Positions 1 through 10,900 of a stretch of DNA of 64,000 nt are shown here, one piece after another. Every line of letters starts with the position of its first letter. Position 1 is the first letter of the stretch. The stretch lies in contig JAZAYU010000006.1 in NCBI GenBank assembly GCA_038501625.1, positions 11,286,638-11,350,637 on the forward strand. The letters run 5' to 3'. The stretch is from Corbicula japonica (taxonomy: Eukaryota > Mollusca > Bivalvia > Venerida > Cyrenidae). The notes under the pieces were generated by a model, which worked only from the letters and a program-made list of their open reading frames with translations, ran no database searches and was not told the DNA's origin. The position numbers were made by a program, and so were the translations under genes.

Positions 1-875
1 GTAGTATTGAAGTTATGTGTTTGTACAGTAGCTTGCACGCAAACTTTAACCTGAAATTGTAAGTCGAAAAAGGGAAATAATTTGATGAAAATGAAAGTTA
101 GAGTTATGGTTCTTGGCATACACACTCGGGACATGATGATGAACAAGTATGCCAAGTTTCAAAGCTGTTGTATAAGTAGTATTGAAGTTATGTGTTTGAA
201 CAGTAGCTTGCACGCAAACTTTAACCTGAAATTCTAAGTCAAAAAAGGGCCATAATTTGATCAAAATGAAAGTTAGAGTTATGGTTCTTGACATACACAC
301 TTGGGATATGATGATGAGCAAGTGTTGAAGTTTTCAAAGCTGTAATATAAGTAGTATTGAAGTTATGTGTTTGTACAGTAGCTTGCACGCAAACTTTAAC
401 CTGAAATTCTAAGTCGAAAAAGGGCCATAATTTGATGAACATGAAAGTTAGAGTTATGGTTCTTGGCATACACACTCGGGACATGATGATGAACAAGTTT
501 GCCAAGTTTCAAAGCTGTAGTATAAGTAGTATTGAAGTTATGTGTTTGTACAGTAGCTTGTACGCAAACTTTAACCTGAAATTCTAAGTCAAAAAAGGGC
601 CATAATTTGATCAAAATGAAAGTTAGAGTTATGGTTCTTGGCATACACACTCGGGACATGAAGATGAACAAGTGTGCCAAGTTTCAAAGCTGTAGTGTAA
701 GTTGTATTGAAGTTATGTGTCTGTACATTACCTTGCACGCAAACTTTAACCTGAAATTCTAAGTCGAAAAAGGGCCATAATTTGATCAAAATGAAAGTTA
801 GAGTTATGGTTCTTGGCATACATACTCGGGACATGATGATGAACAAGTGTGCCAAGTTTTAAAGCTGTAGCTATA
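1..875. repeat. 175-bp tandem satellite array, about 5 units
   Basis: The motif GCTTGCACGCAAAC or a one-base variant recurs at 31, 206, 381, 556 and 731, an exact 175-bp period. Units are about 90% alike and include stretches such as GGGCCATAATTTGAT. The array begins before the window and decays near 875. The 88-94 aa minus-strand frames inside it are periodic by-products, not genes. Confidence 0.95.
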
Positions 876-2148
876 AAGGGATCTTTCATCCGTGCTGATA
901 TTCTTCAAGATATCATAATCACATCATTGCCAGTCATATGTGATATTCAATAAAATTTACCACTTATATAACTACTTATACTTGATCTCTATTTCATATC
1001 AAAGGTCAAACAACTATTCACTTCATATCTACAGTCAGATGGATTAAACCACAAATTGGCTCAGGGACATTACATCATTAGCATGAATGTCGTCCACATA
1101 TAACACGTGTGTGTTATACTTTTCTTGTTAAATATGTTTCGTGCTCTTAACATCTTGTCTTTAAGCAATTAAAGAACATGTTATTTGTTATTATGAAAGC
1201 AATGACAAGGCAATTTCAGTCTATAAACAACTAAGACGAAGTTTTAGAGAAGCTTAAAACAAAAAAGTTCAGGCGTTTTCTTAGTAACCTTATGATTTTT
1301 CAATTGTACAATTCATTACCTCATAACTTTAATTAATAAGAGTATAGCTCGCCAGTCTCATTAACCAAACGTTTGCAAGAGATAATAAAACCTTTATCTC
1401 TTTTAGTGAAAATAGAGACTTTTTACATACGGTGTTTATAACAATTACACTTTATGGAGTTGACAAGACCTGATAAGAGTCTCTCTCTTTTTTACTGGAT
1501 ATGTTTCTGCACTTGTATAAAAAAAAGACTCATTACTCCCCCTTTCTATCGGACATATAGATGACATTATTAGCCTTTAACAACTTTTAAGTTTGAATCT
1601 AGCCCACTCAGAGTGGTTTGATGAATTTGATGCTACCGCCCATAGTTCTACTGCCCGCTAGAATAGAACCATCATTCCCGTTATTTAGATCTTTTCGTCT
1701 TCCGATGTATACAAATTAATGGGCATATCAAAGCGTTCGACTGTTTTCATATCTTTCCTGCTCCTTCTTTAGACATCATTTCGCGTTCAACTACTTATGA
1801 CTTTCGAGCAAATATTCTTTTCTGATTACTTTGTATCTAATGATTTTTTATTCATACAATTTTTTCTCTCAGGGTAGGTAATACTTTCATATTCCTATCG
1901 TTACAACTTGTGCTTATCTTTCTTGGCTTTCCATTTTTTGCTGATCAATACGAGTAGGTTTCCTTTTCAACAACAAATTTCCTACTATTGGTAGATTAGA
2001 CTTACTCTTTCTGTAAAGCAATAGATCTGCTGGTGACTTGCCAAACTCTCATAGGGTGGATCTATGGACAAGCAAAACAACTATAAATTAAGTCCGTCAA
2101 ACTTTCCCATTTCAGTAGAGCTATCACAACTTTAACACAAGATTTAGC
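876..2148. other. AT-rich stretch with no recognised gene
   Basis: I see no coding frame with family resemblance, no RNA gene and no clear repeat between the satellite and the retrotransposon remnant. It may include decayed flank or LTR of that element, but no LTR pair could be delimited. Confidence 0.5.
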
Positions 2149-2349
2149 TCAGCGATTACTGCTCTTTTCATGTAATTGAGATGAAGTAATAGGACTAAAC
2201 TCATACTTTAATGCATATGCTCTAAACTTCCTACTGATAAATTGTGGACCATTATCTGAAATACATCTTTTACGTATTCCACACTCACAGGATACATACT
2301 TTATGCCATTGATCACAGATACAACTGATGTGGACTTAAGCTTACACAC
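2149..2349 (-). pseudogene. Gypsy-type retrotransposon integrase core fragment
   Basis: The minus-strand frame contains SDNGPQFISRKF followed by a tyrosine-rich stretch and ITSS. This is the usual second-Asp block of the retroviral-type integrase core in Ty3/Gypsy elements. Only about 60 residues remain open, and the first catalytic Asp and downstream Glu are not visible in the same frame. It is part of the decayed element at 2149-4800. Confidence 0.8.
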
Positions 2350-2401
2350 GATTAGCTAATTGCTGTAATAAACACACATAACTAGGATCATTTCTTTGAA
2401 T

Positions 2402-2629
2402 TCAACCAGATCTGTCCTTCGGTCCTTGAAGAACAATGCCTTTTACACATCTAAGTTCGTTTATGTTATTCCAAACGTCTCTGATCTCAGCAGGACACTG
2501 TGGGAAAACAGAAACACTACTGTAAGTCTGTAAGTACCTTAAACTTTTCATCAGTTCAAGTTTCCCATCGGATACGTCCAGATTTGAAATATCATGCTGG
2601 CATATAAACTTTAACCTCTGATTCACCAC
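2402..2629 (-). pseudogene. Gypsy-type RNase H to integrase linker fragment
   Basis: The 75-aa minus-strand frame ends with EIRDVWNNINELRCVKGIVLQG. This resembles the segment before the integrase zinc finger in Gypsy pol (typically W..R.EL...GILL.G). It lies in the expected order upstream of the integrase fragment on the same strand. The frame is short and broken, so this is a remnant. Confidence 0.65.
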
Positions 2630-3004
2630 TTTTCACATGAACTGGTGAATCACTGTATTAGCGTGATAATGTGTCACACGTATGCATTTATTTTCCGGTA
2701 TAAACAATGATCAGACATCAAACTGCTGAAATGTAAGAAGACATCACTGAATCCTTAATTGGTAGTCATTCATTTTTTTAAAAATTTACAATCGGTACAT
2801 GTGATTTATGATAACTTTCACAATCAAATGGCTTACAATTAATGTAGTGATAGAAACATATATGCCACATTGCTTGATGAACATGGCCCGAGGCTGATTT
2901 AATTGTTGGACACTCTTATGGAAGCAAACCTGAAACTGAATAAGCTCACGTGCGTGTTTGGTGTAAAGCGTCTTAACATTTTATGGTTTGCTTTTCTCTG
3001 AAGG

Positions 3005-3440
3005 CTTGAGACCAGATCCAATAAACGTTTTAGCCATAAGAGACTTCAGGAGGCCAAGGACGAAGTAAAGGCAAAACGCTTTCTTTCAATGGTAAATTGT
3101 CGTGGCAGATTCCTTTAGAACGTGACTGCAAAAACGTCGCAAGAGAACACTACTTGAACAAAGTGAAACGTGCATATCAGGAATGGCCACATCCAGCAAA
3201 CACACAGCAAAAAGTAGAGAGAAAGAAAAGAATGAATTTCAATGGTAAAGCGAAAGAGAAAGATGGTTTGAAGAACTAAAGAAGATTCTTTCGGAAGTAC
3301 TCATTTTGAAATTCTCTAATCCAAAAAAAGATATAAAAATCTCATCTCTTCAGATAGCTCAAAGTCTGGAATGGGTGCAGTACAATGACGAGCGGTTTCC
3401 TGTTGTTTATGCATCACGAGCACTGACAAAGAAAGAGTGA
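3005..3440 (+). pseudogene. Gypsy-type RT C-terminal half and RNase H fragment, inverted
   Basis: On the plus strand, 3005-3115 reads GLRPDPINVLAIRDF, then FLSMVN, matching the Gypsy RT thumb signature (G..PDP.KV.AI, FLG..NY). At 3262-3440 a second stretch reads FEELKKIL, LKFSNPKKDIKIS and VVYASRALTKKE, the RNase H start (usually PV.Y.SR.LT..E). Stops and frameshifts separate the pieces. The flanking retroelement pieces are on the minus strand, so this block looks inverted in place. Confidence 0.75.
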
Positions 3441-3441
3441 C

Positions 3442-3800
3442 TCAGTATCCAGTATCTTGATTTTCTGTGAAGTTTTCTATGGCGTCAATGCTAGTATTAA
3501 CACCTGTGTTATCTTTAAGTAACTCGTGTGTTACTTTGTGGCAAATTTCGGGTGCTGACTTCACTCCGAATAGTAAACCCAAACAAATTTTCCTACACAT
3601 GTACCAAATGGCGTGTAGGAGCATGTTAGCGTTGAATTAGCTGTCATAATCATTGTGAATCATCTAGTTTATTGCAATTATCAGCATTTGCATTTTCGTT
3701 GTGTCACTTTCTCGCTAATTTTTCTTATGTCCCCGTTCTTTTTCATAGAAGTTACTATTCCATTGTCCCAGTTTTGCAAATAACTGTGCAAGCTAAAAAA
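3442..3800 (-). pseudogene. Gypsy-type reverse transcriptase N-terminal half
   Basis: Minus-strand frames give a piece like VTSMKKNGDIRK, then a broken TPFG segment, then FGVKSAPEICHKVTHELL. These match the RT blocks ordered KKNG..R, TPFG..., LPFG..SAP..F in Ty3/Gypsy pol. Several frame changes and the loss of the YIDD-type block (SIDAI remains) make it nonfunctional. Confidence 0.8.
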
Positions 3801-4329
3801 TCTTTTCTATTATTTCCAATTCTTGCTAGTATTTCTGATGTTGCTTAAATGGTATTTTTCTTGTAAGTGTGCAACGGGTTCGAAGGTTTCATCCACTTCT
3901 ATTTTAAATTGAGCTTTGAAGCACCAGTAACGTTCAAGTACATCTATATAGTTCAGCTATTTTCCGTGAAGATTCATTTATATTTAACTGGTCGTGTTCG
4001 CTCCCATTCTGTTTCTATCAAAAAAATTCACACTGATTCTTGTCAAAACAAGTATTCACTTATACGAAAAAAAAGTGAAAAATGCATACAAAAAATAATC
4101 AAAATGAGAACCCGAGGGTACCACCTGGAAAACACAACATTCTTTTCTATGACAGAATGTATCTTGTAGCGTTTGGACTTATATTCCAAGTCAAGAATAC
4201 AAGCTCCTTGCATAAGATGTTATCACCGCTATAGGATGATAGTCTGACTTTATTTGCTGATGAACCTACCTTGAGTTTTGATACCCGGCTTGTATTTAAT
4301 CTGCGAAGAATTCTTCATTACAGTCAGTG

Positions 4330-4790
4330 TTATTGGCCCCTTAAGCAGAATTTTACTTTTGAAGCTCGAAATAACATTTCTTAGCAAAGTGTTTTTCCAC
4401 ACATTTTACATGTTTTTATGAACACTGAGCATCATATTCACCTTCGCACCGTTCACAGGGCTTTTCAATATCCCTGTACTTGCCAGCCTGTTTACGGACA
4501 GCAGCTGTTTTGTACGTTTCTTTCTTTGCTGTCGTTAGATGTGTTGTTTTGATTGCACAACATGGCCACTTCTTTCACTGCTTTGCTTACTTTCAGGATT
4601 TAGATCCTTTAATGTCTCTGTAATGCTCTCTGCTGCACGACAAATGGTGACTTTTGCATGTAAATCCAAATTTTGTTCACGAAGTAGCCTAGCACGAAGA
4701 GCACTATTAAGGAATCAACAAATGATCCTATCCGAATATATGGCTCTGTCAGTTCATTTTAATCGCTCGTCCTTGCCTTAAGTACGTAAA
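4330..4790 (-). pseudogene. Gypsy-type gag fragment with zinc-knuckle remnant
   Basis: Between 4780 and 4540 the minus strand reads DRIIC, LLREQNLDLHAKVTICRAAE, a familiar pattern of Gypsy gag before the nucleocapsid (DRI..GI, LL....L.L..A...C...E). From about 4480 to 4380 it continues as PCERCEGEYDAQC, a stop, then a second Cys/His run ending HFAK, a degenerate double CCHC knuckle. It is the 5' end of the same minus-strand remnant. Confidence 0.75.
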
Positions 4791-5019
4791 TCATTCCTAC
4801 ACACTTGTTTCTTTTAAACGCTTGTTTCTTTGTTTGGATTACAGCGTCAAATGTTTCCATCGTTTAGTCTAGTTTTAACTTATCACCTGCCCGTGCAAAC
4901 TTAAAGTTGTTATAGATTTCTAATTCATCCTCTACTTGGTATATTAAAGACACTCAAGATTGACTTATTTTGTTAAAAAAGGGAAACGGAAGTTCTTGTC
5001 AGATGAACATAAACGTAAC

Positions 5020-5092
5020 AACTACGGGGTTCGAACCGACGATGGCTAGTTAAAAACATTAATGTCTACACTATACGCTACATGCTCGTGCT
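5020..5092 (-). repeat. tRNA-like sequence (tRNA pseudogene or SINE head)
   Basis: The minus strand has an A-box-like GTAGCGTATAGTG and a B-box GGTTCGAACC at roughly tRNA spacing. The acceptor and anticodon stems do not pair well, so it is probably tRNA-derived and not a working tRNA. Confidence 0.4.
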
Positions 5093-5098
5093 TATTGA

Positions 5099-6586
5099 AT
5101 TGATTAATATCTTTAAAGTAAGTTTTAGGCATATAAGTTCAACTACTTACTTTTAAAATGATTTCACTATGCTTTAAATTGGCTTTCAAAAGTCATTCAA
5201 ATCTGTTTGAACAATCTGTTAATTCAAAACGACAGGCTACCAATATGAAATGTTACAGCGCTGTTCGTGCCTGGTGATTTACCCATCTGCAGTTGATCGT
5301 TAGATTTACGTCTTTTCTGCACGACGGTGGCAGTGGTTCAAACGTTTATGAAGGTTAAGAGGGAAATCTTGTAAAAAATACCTTGAGTTTAATCTCAAGC
5401 TAAATCTGTTCTTTTTTTCCCCGTCATAATAATCTTGCTGATTTTTCTACGTGGGCTCTGGTCTCTGTAAGTTAATCGGGTATCCACCGTTTTACTTGAC
5501 AATAGTATAAGCTTCTTATGTTTTATTTGTTTGTGTGCTTTTGTATGCAACATCATCGAGTTGATGGGTTGGTTTGTGCTAAGTAATCAAGACAAATTGT
5601 TCTTGATTGTTCGTATAAAAACCTGTTGAGGCAAGTATGAGGTTGGTGTACCCTAGAACCTGGTTTAAACCTCCAGTGGCAAACTGTTTTGCTACTTACC
5701 GGATAAAGGCGGTATTCTCGGGTTCTCATTTTCATTAACTGTTTGTGGTGTTGTTTTTAAAGTGATCAACAACTCTCTCTCTCTCTCTTTCCTCTATTTG
5801 TCTGTATGGGGAGGCTGTGTCTTTTTTGATGTGGCTATACCTGATATGCATATTTTACTGTGTTACAAAAATTCACCATCACTTTACTAAGTTCCAAGCT
5901 CATGTCACAAGTATAAGGCCTGCAGCAGCTTATCTGTTATCTGAGGCGTTCCCAATCAGAATTTTCAAAACATAGTGACATAGTGGACAAATTGTTGTTT
6001 GGTACATTTTACCTATATTATTTACTATTATTATCATCTGGAGTCATTTTATACTCTATCAATTGTGGATCCCCTATAAATATTAACATAACAAAGTACA
6101 CCTGACGCGACACGTTTATTGTTTTTCCATTTGTATGTTCAACCATCCTTTATTTTGTTTACCAGTTTATGGAAACTGTGTCGTTAGTGAAGGAAACACT
6201 TCTCAACCACTTACTCGTAACTATCGTTTAACGTTTATTAAACTTCTTATCGAGATTGGCAGATAAAAAACTAAACCATCAAAGATTTAAGCTTTAAAAG
6301 GCGTAACAAACATGACTTTCATATAAAACATGATCCGTAACGAAACTATGCATGTATACCTACCTCCGAAATGTCCGTTTACCTTCGCTCTCTTGGAATT
6401 CAACGTATGCATACAATATGTTATTTTGTAACGTTATGAGAAGAATTCAATACGTATTTCTATAATATTAAATCGTTTTATTGAAAACAATTAACAAATA
6501 AGGTACGTGGTGAGACGAAACAAATCATTTAAGTTAATAATTAAATACAAAATATGTTTGATCACAGTAGAAGTGACTACTATTAG
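5099..6586. other. Gene-free stretch
   Basis: No recognisable gene. It holds a short CT microsatellite near 5772-5790 and a 60-codon minus-strand frame (5553-5735) that resembles nothing I know. The rest is AT-rich and unique-looking. Confidence 0.5.
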
Positions 6587-6799
6587 CCCTTAACACCATA
6601 GATACGACTTTTATTCCACGGGCGAACAATGAAGATTCAGTTCTGCCGGCACTATCATAGTGTCTGATTAGGATCTACACTATTCGCTTTTTGATTCGGG
6701 TTATTTCTGATCAAGAAGCGAACAGTGTAAATCCTTATTAGAAGCAACAATCAACAATGTTCATCCATGCGATAAAAGTCGTATATGTGGAGTAAAGGA
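6587..6799. mobile_element. piggyBac-like MITE, CCCTT/AAAGG family (decayed)
   Basis: It starts after TTAG with CCCTTAACACCATAGATACG and ends GTGGAGTAAAGGA. Inside are the AGGATCTACACT and GCGAACAGTGTA motifs seen in other family members. The flanking TTAA is mutated on both sides. Confidence 0.6.
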
Positions 6800-7159
6800 T
6801 AAAACATCCTTACTAACATATTGGTCCTCTGGATTTCTTATTTAAAAATATAATACTCAAACTGACTATTTTTTAACAAATGACATTAATGGTATGTTTG
6901 ACCAGAAAATCTTAATACTTCCTCAGAAAAAAATAATAGTATGCATTTGGTAATAACTTTAGAAAATTCTTATCACAGACATAAAAGCAATAAATTCGAC
7001 AGAATATTTAGTGAAAACTTGTCTTCATGTTACATCCGATCAGACAGAAATGATTAGTTCTTATTAAACTAAAACATTCAACGAAATAAGAAAGTTTGTA
7101 AAAATAAACTACACATTTCTAGCTATTGCAGTTATATACTCCATATTTTATTGATTCCC

Positions 7160-7260
7160 GGGTCCAAGATCATAAAACCAAGTTTGAGATCAGTCTCAAA
7201 TCTCAAGGATGCTTGAGATTTGAGACTGGTCTCCAGATTAAGTTTTATGATCTTGGGCAC
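7160..7260. mobile_element. Palindromic MITE, family 1 (short form, about 100 bp)
   Basis: The left arm starts CCAAGATCATAAAACCAAG and the right arm ends AAGTTTTATGATCTTGGGC. The core is CTCAAATCTCAAG facing CTTGAGATTTGAG. The ATTGGCTGAAATGG centre of the long form is missing. Confidence 0.9.
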
Positions 7261-7472
7261 CGTTCTTCGAGGCTAAAAATTATGATAAGAAATATTTAGA
7301 AATATGGCATACTAAATTATAATTTAGCGATGTTGTAAAAGTTTTCAAATAACGATCAACATGATGAAACTATAAAAAATAATGCTGTGCAAAAGAACCG
7401 TATATCGTCTAGAACAAACATACCAGTACCTTGACAAATATTGATATCTATGAAATAGAACCCATCCAAACT

Positions 7473-7478
7473 TTTATT
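7473..7478 (-). other. Candidate poly(A) signal of ABCG5
   Basis: AATAAA on the minus strand, about 295 nt past the ABCG5 stop. It is the nearest canonical hexamer I found downstream. In AT-rich DNA this is weak evidence. Confidence 0.3.
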
Positions 7479-7772
7479 CCGTGACATTGTTCTAAAGTGC
7501 TAAAATAATAGCATTTTATCATTCTTACTTTGTCGTATGTCTTGTACATATATATAGTACTATGATTTGTTCAATATAACATTTAGTTAAAACACGTGTA
7601 TGTCAAAAAGCAAAATTGATATGTCGTTAATTAGTGTGTTTTTCTTGTTTATATCCAAAATTAAACTTAAACGGTTTGCGTATGCCTCTTGATGTTCGGA
7701 TTTCCTCCGGGTTCATCGATGTCTAATGACGAAGCACAAAGTATTGATAGTTGTTTTCATCTATTTTTGTTC

Positions 7773-7936
7773 TTAGTTTAGATGTGGTATTCCTCTCAGT
7801 TTAAATATGAGAATCATACAAATAAATAATGCAGTGGTGAATCCGCCCACTGCCCAGAAATTCCTCGACATATTTTCTTCCGCCTCCGGATAAAACAGTT
7901 GTAGATATTTATCACCGTTTGTGAAACAAAACGTCC
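7773..7936 (-). CDS. ABCG5: ABCG5 exon 12 (last TM span and stop)
   Basis: 164 bp encoding [12 protein letters not shown], then a final hydrophobic span ending [13 protein letters not shown] and the TAA stop. Acceptor CTTCAG. The C-terminus has the length and basic end expected for ABCG5. Confidence 0.88.
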
Positions 7937-10900
7937 CTGAAGAGATGAAAAGATATTCAAAGCATTATGAAACAAGCAGTTTTGCGTATTTTCAATTATT
8001 AACTTCCTAAAAACATGTAAATATTTTGTTTTCAGTTTATATTTCAGAAGATCTCACAATGTACAGTAAAATTAGTTTTTAACAACCTAAAAACTGCGAT
8101 ACATTCTCTTGCGAAATATAGCATGCCCTATACTTTTTGTAGTAAGAATGCCGTGCTTATTTATATACTAGTACTAATATGTCACTATGCAATGAAATAG
8201 AAGGGTCAAAATGTGTTGGCCTCGACCAGGATTCGAACCCGGACCTCCGGCTTTACCACTTGAGATACCGCTACTTTTCTTCCCCCTAAACGAGACAAGC
8301 CACGTTACCGGCAAATGTCTACTAATAAACAATCCAGGTTCGAACGCACTACCCAATCCAAAGCTTCGCCTTGTAAAGCGATAGGACAAAGAAAATTTCC
8401 GGAACTTGTAACCGATCTCGGGGCTAGAATATATTCCTTAAGAATCAAATACTCACGTTTTCCTTTATGTCTTTTAACAGGTCAATCTCTGTAGTCACTT
8501 ATTTTATCAGCATAATAATTTACTATAATTGATATTAATAAACATTCAAATACACCACAACGCGTGACTTGATTATCTTAAAAACAGGGGTGATGCATAC
8601 ATGTATAAGATATTATTGTCCAGCACTGGTCCCAAGATTATAAAACTGAGAATGGAAACCAGTCTCAAATCTCAAGGATCTAATTGGCTGGTGAAAGCAA
8701 GGGATTATCCATCTTGTAAACAAGAGCAGTGGGCTCTGTGATCCAATAAAACCTTAAGCGCATACCAGTTCGTGTTTTATCTGTGTTTTCACCGTTTTCT
8801 TACACCCCAACCCTCCTATACACACCCGTGTCAGACATGTCACGCCCTGTGACCTTGCTTTGGACGGAACACCACGGAGTCTCAAGTCGGATACTTGTAT
8901 TCTAAATTTAAACCTCAAAATCAAAGTTCATAATTACGTAGGCTGCCAACTTCACGAACCTTAATTACACACGATAAATTTCAATAGTTGTATTTAAGAT
9001 GACAATATACATGTAAGCGAAAGAAACATACGTACCATTTCTGCCACATGTTAAATCTAAACCATGGAACTCATTTGCAGCTAGAATTTCTCCTGCGTAT
9101 TTAAATATATTGCCCCAAGCAATCCATTGGAAAACAGGAATCATTTTATCCAAATTTCTGGAAAAAAAACAAATTAATAAACTTTGTACCAGGTCACAAT
9201 ATCACGAATAAACCTCAGATTCGGTTTTAACCCAATTATTCAACTTGTGGGTAAATGTTGGTTCTTTACTTGGAATACTTTTTTTAATAATAAAATCTTT
9301 CTATTATTACGACATATTTTAGTAATCTTACTAAAAATGCATTTCGTTTTAAAAATACTATTTTTATTCCAAAATGTGTAAAAAATATCTCTAAATAGTT
9401 AAAAGAAAATAAGTTATTTCCAAATATAGTAAGAACTAAAATATCAAATGTAAAAAGATGACCGAAAACATATTATCCCGTCGCATGCCGCATTTAAAAT
9501 AAATATCCCATGATTATAAAATTCACATCTGCTGAGACAACTTAATACGGAATAACGGAAGTTACCGACCTGAGAAATCCTGACGCCATTAAACCGGAAG
9601 CTGACAAGATGAGACCGGAAGTGCTGGAAGCCAAGATCGGATTATAGAAAGCTCCCATGACTAGAACACACATGATTTCTCCGAAGAAATTCAGGAAAAA
9701 TATCAGCGAAGAAAACTGAACAAAATTTTGTGTATATGGCTGGAGACCCGTGGCCCTGAAATGGAAGAAATGTTATAGCACTCGCGATATCAAGCGGGAA
9801 TGGGAGCGAATGCGATGCGTCCTCTCTACAATATACAATCTCCCAATGCTGTGGAACAGTCTGCCATTAGACAATCAGAATCCTTCAACGTTTTAAAAAC
9901 GCTTATAATGGAAATTATTTTTCATGATAAGAATAATCAAGTGTCAAAACGCATACTGATCAAAAGAACATTCTTTATTGAAATGAATTTGAACACTAAA
10001 TTTTAAGTCATGTCTAGCAGGCACATACCGACGATGTAAACAACCACCTCCAGATTCCTATAAACATGTCCTTTGCTTCAACAGCCTAAGAGAAGCAGGT
10101 GCTTTTAATATTTCAAACTTGTCATTATGTTTATATAAGTGTGCTTAGAAAAAGGTCAAAACATTTGATGCATAGCATGCTTATCTAATAAAACAATTTT
10201 TGGCACATGGTGCTTTTGAATACCACAGTTCACACGCAGGTGTGTTTTCCAACTTATATTGTTAAAATTTTAGTAAATTCATGTTTTCAATTTTCTTAAC
10301 TTCAATATATCATTTTTACCTTCTTCTATGAGGCCTAAGACCCTAAGTCAACTCATCCCATTATTTATTGATGCTTATTTGAGGAGGTTGGGTGTTATAG
10401 AAGGGATGGAAATATAGGAAACTAGGGTTCTGTATTTAAAGAAGCATTCCTATTAACATATGGCTCCACGCCCTCTCCCTATTACGAGATCCGCCCCTTG
10501 CCATTGCCATTGAATTCTTGAATTCTCTTGAACATTACCGAAATAAAGGTTTTCCACTTAAGTGATATTGTAGGTTATAGACCACAAAATATTGGTGATC
10601 GGGCCTCTAAATAATTTTGTGCAGGAAATTTGCGGACCAGTAACATTAAGTCAGGCCTGATTGGTAGAAAATGAACATAAATATTTTTAAAAGAACATTA
10701 TTTTAATAAATTATAAGGATTTTGTAGTAATTTGAATACAAATAGTATGAAATTGATAATAAAAAAAGTGCAATTCAACTTTAAAAATAGCTTTCATTTT
10801 TGACAGAATGTAAGTTTACAAAAGTTCCGCAGAGACTGGGGTGATAAACTTCTGGCTAAAATGTCGAAAAAGTTTATTGGTCATGCTATGGTAGAATTGG

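Noticed and set aside
46..855. Four overlapping 88-94 aa minus-strand frames with nearly identical proteins
   Set aside because: They repeat every 175 bp with the satellite and overlap one another; they are periodic open frames in non-coding repeat DNA.
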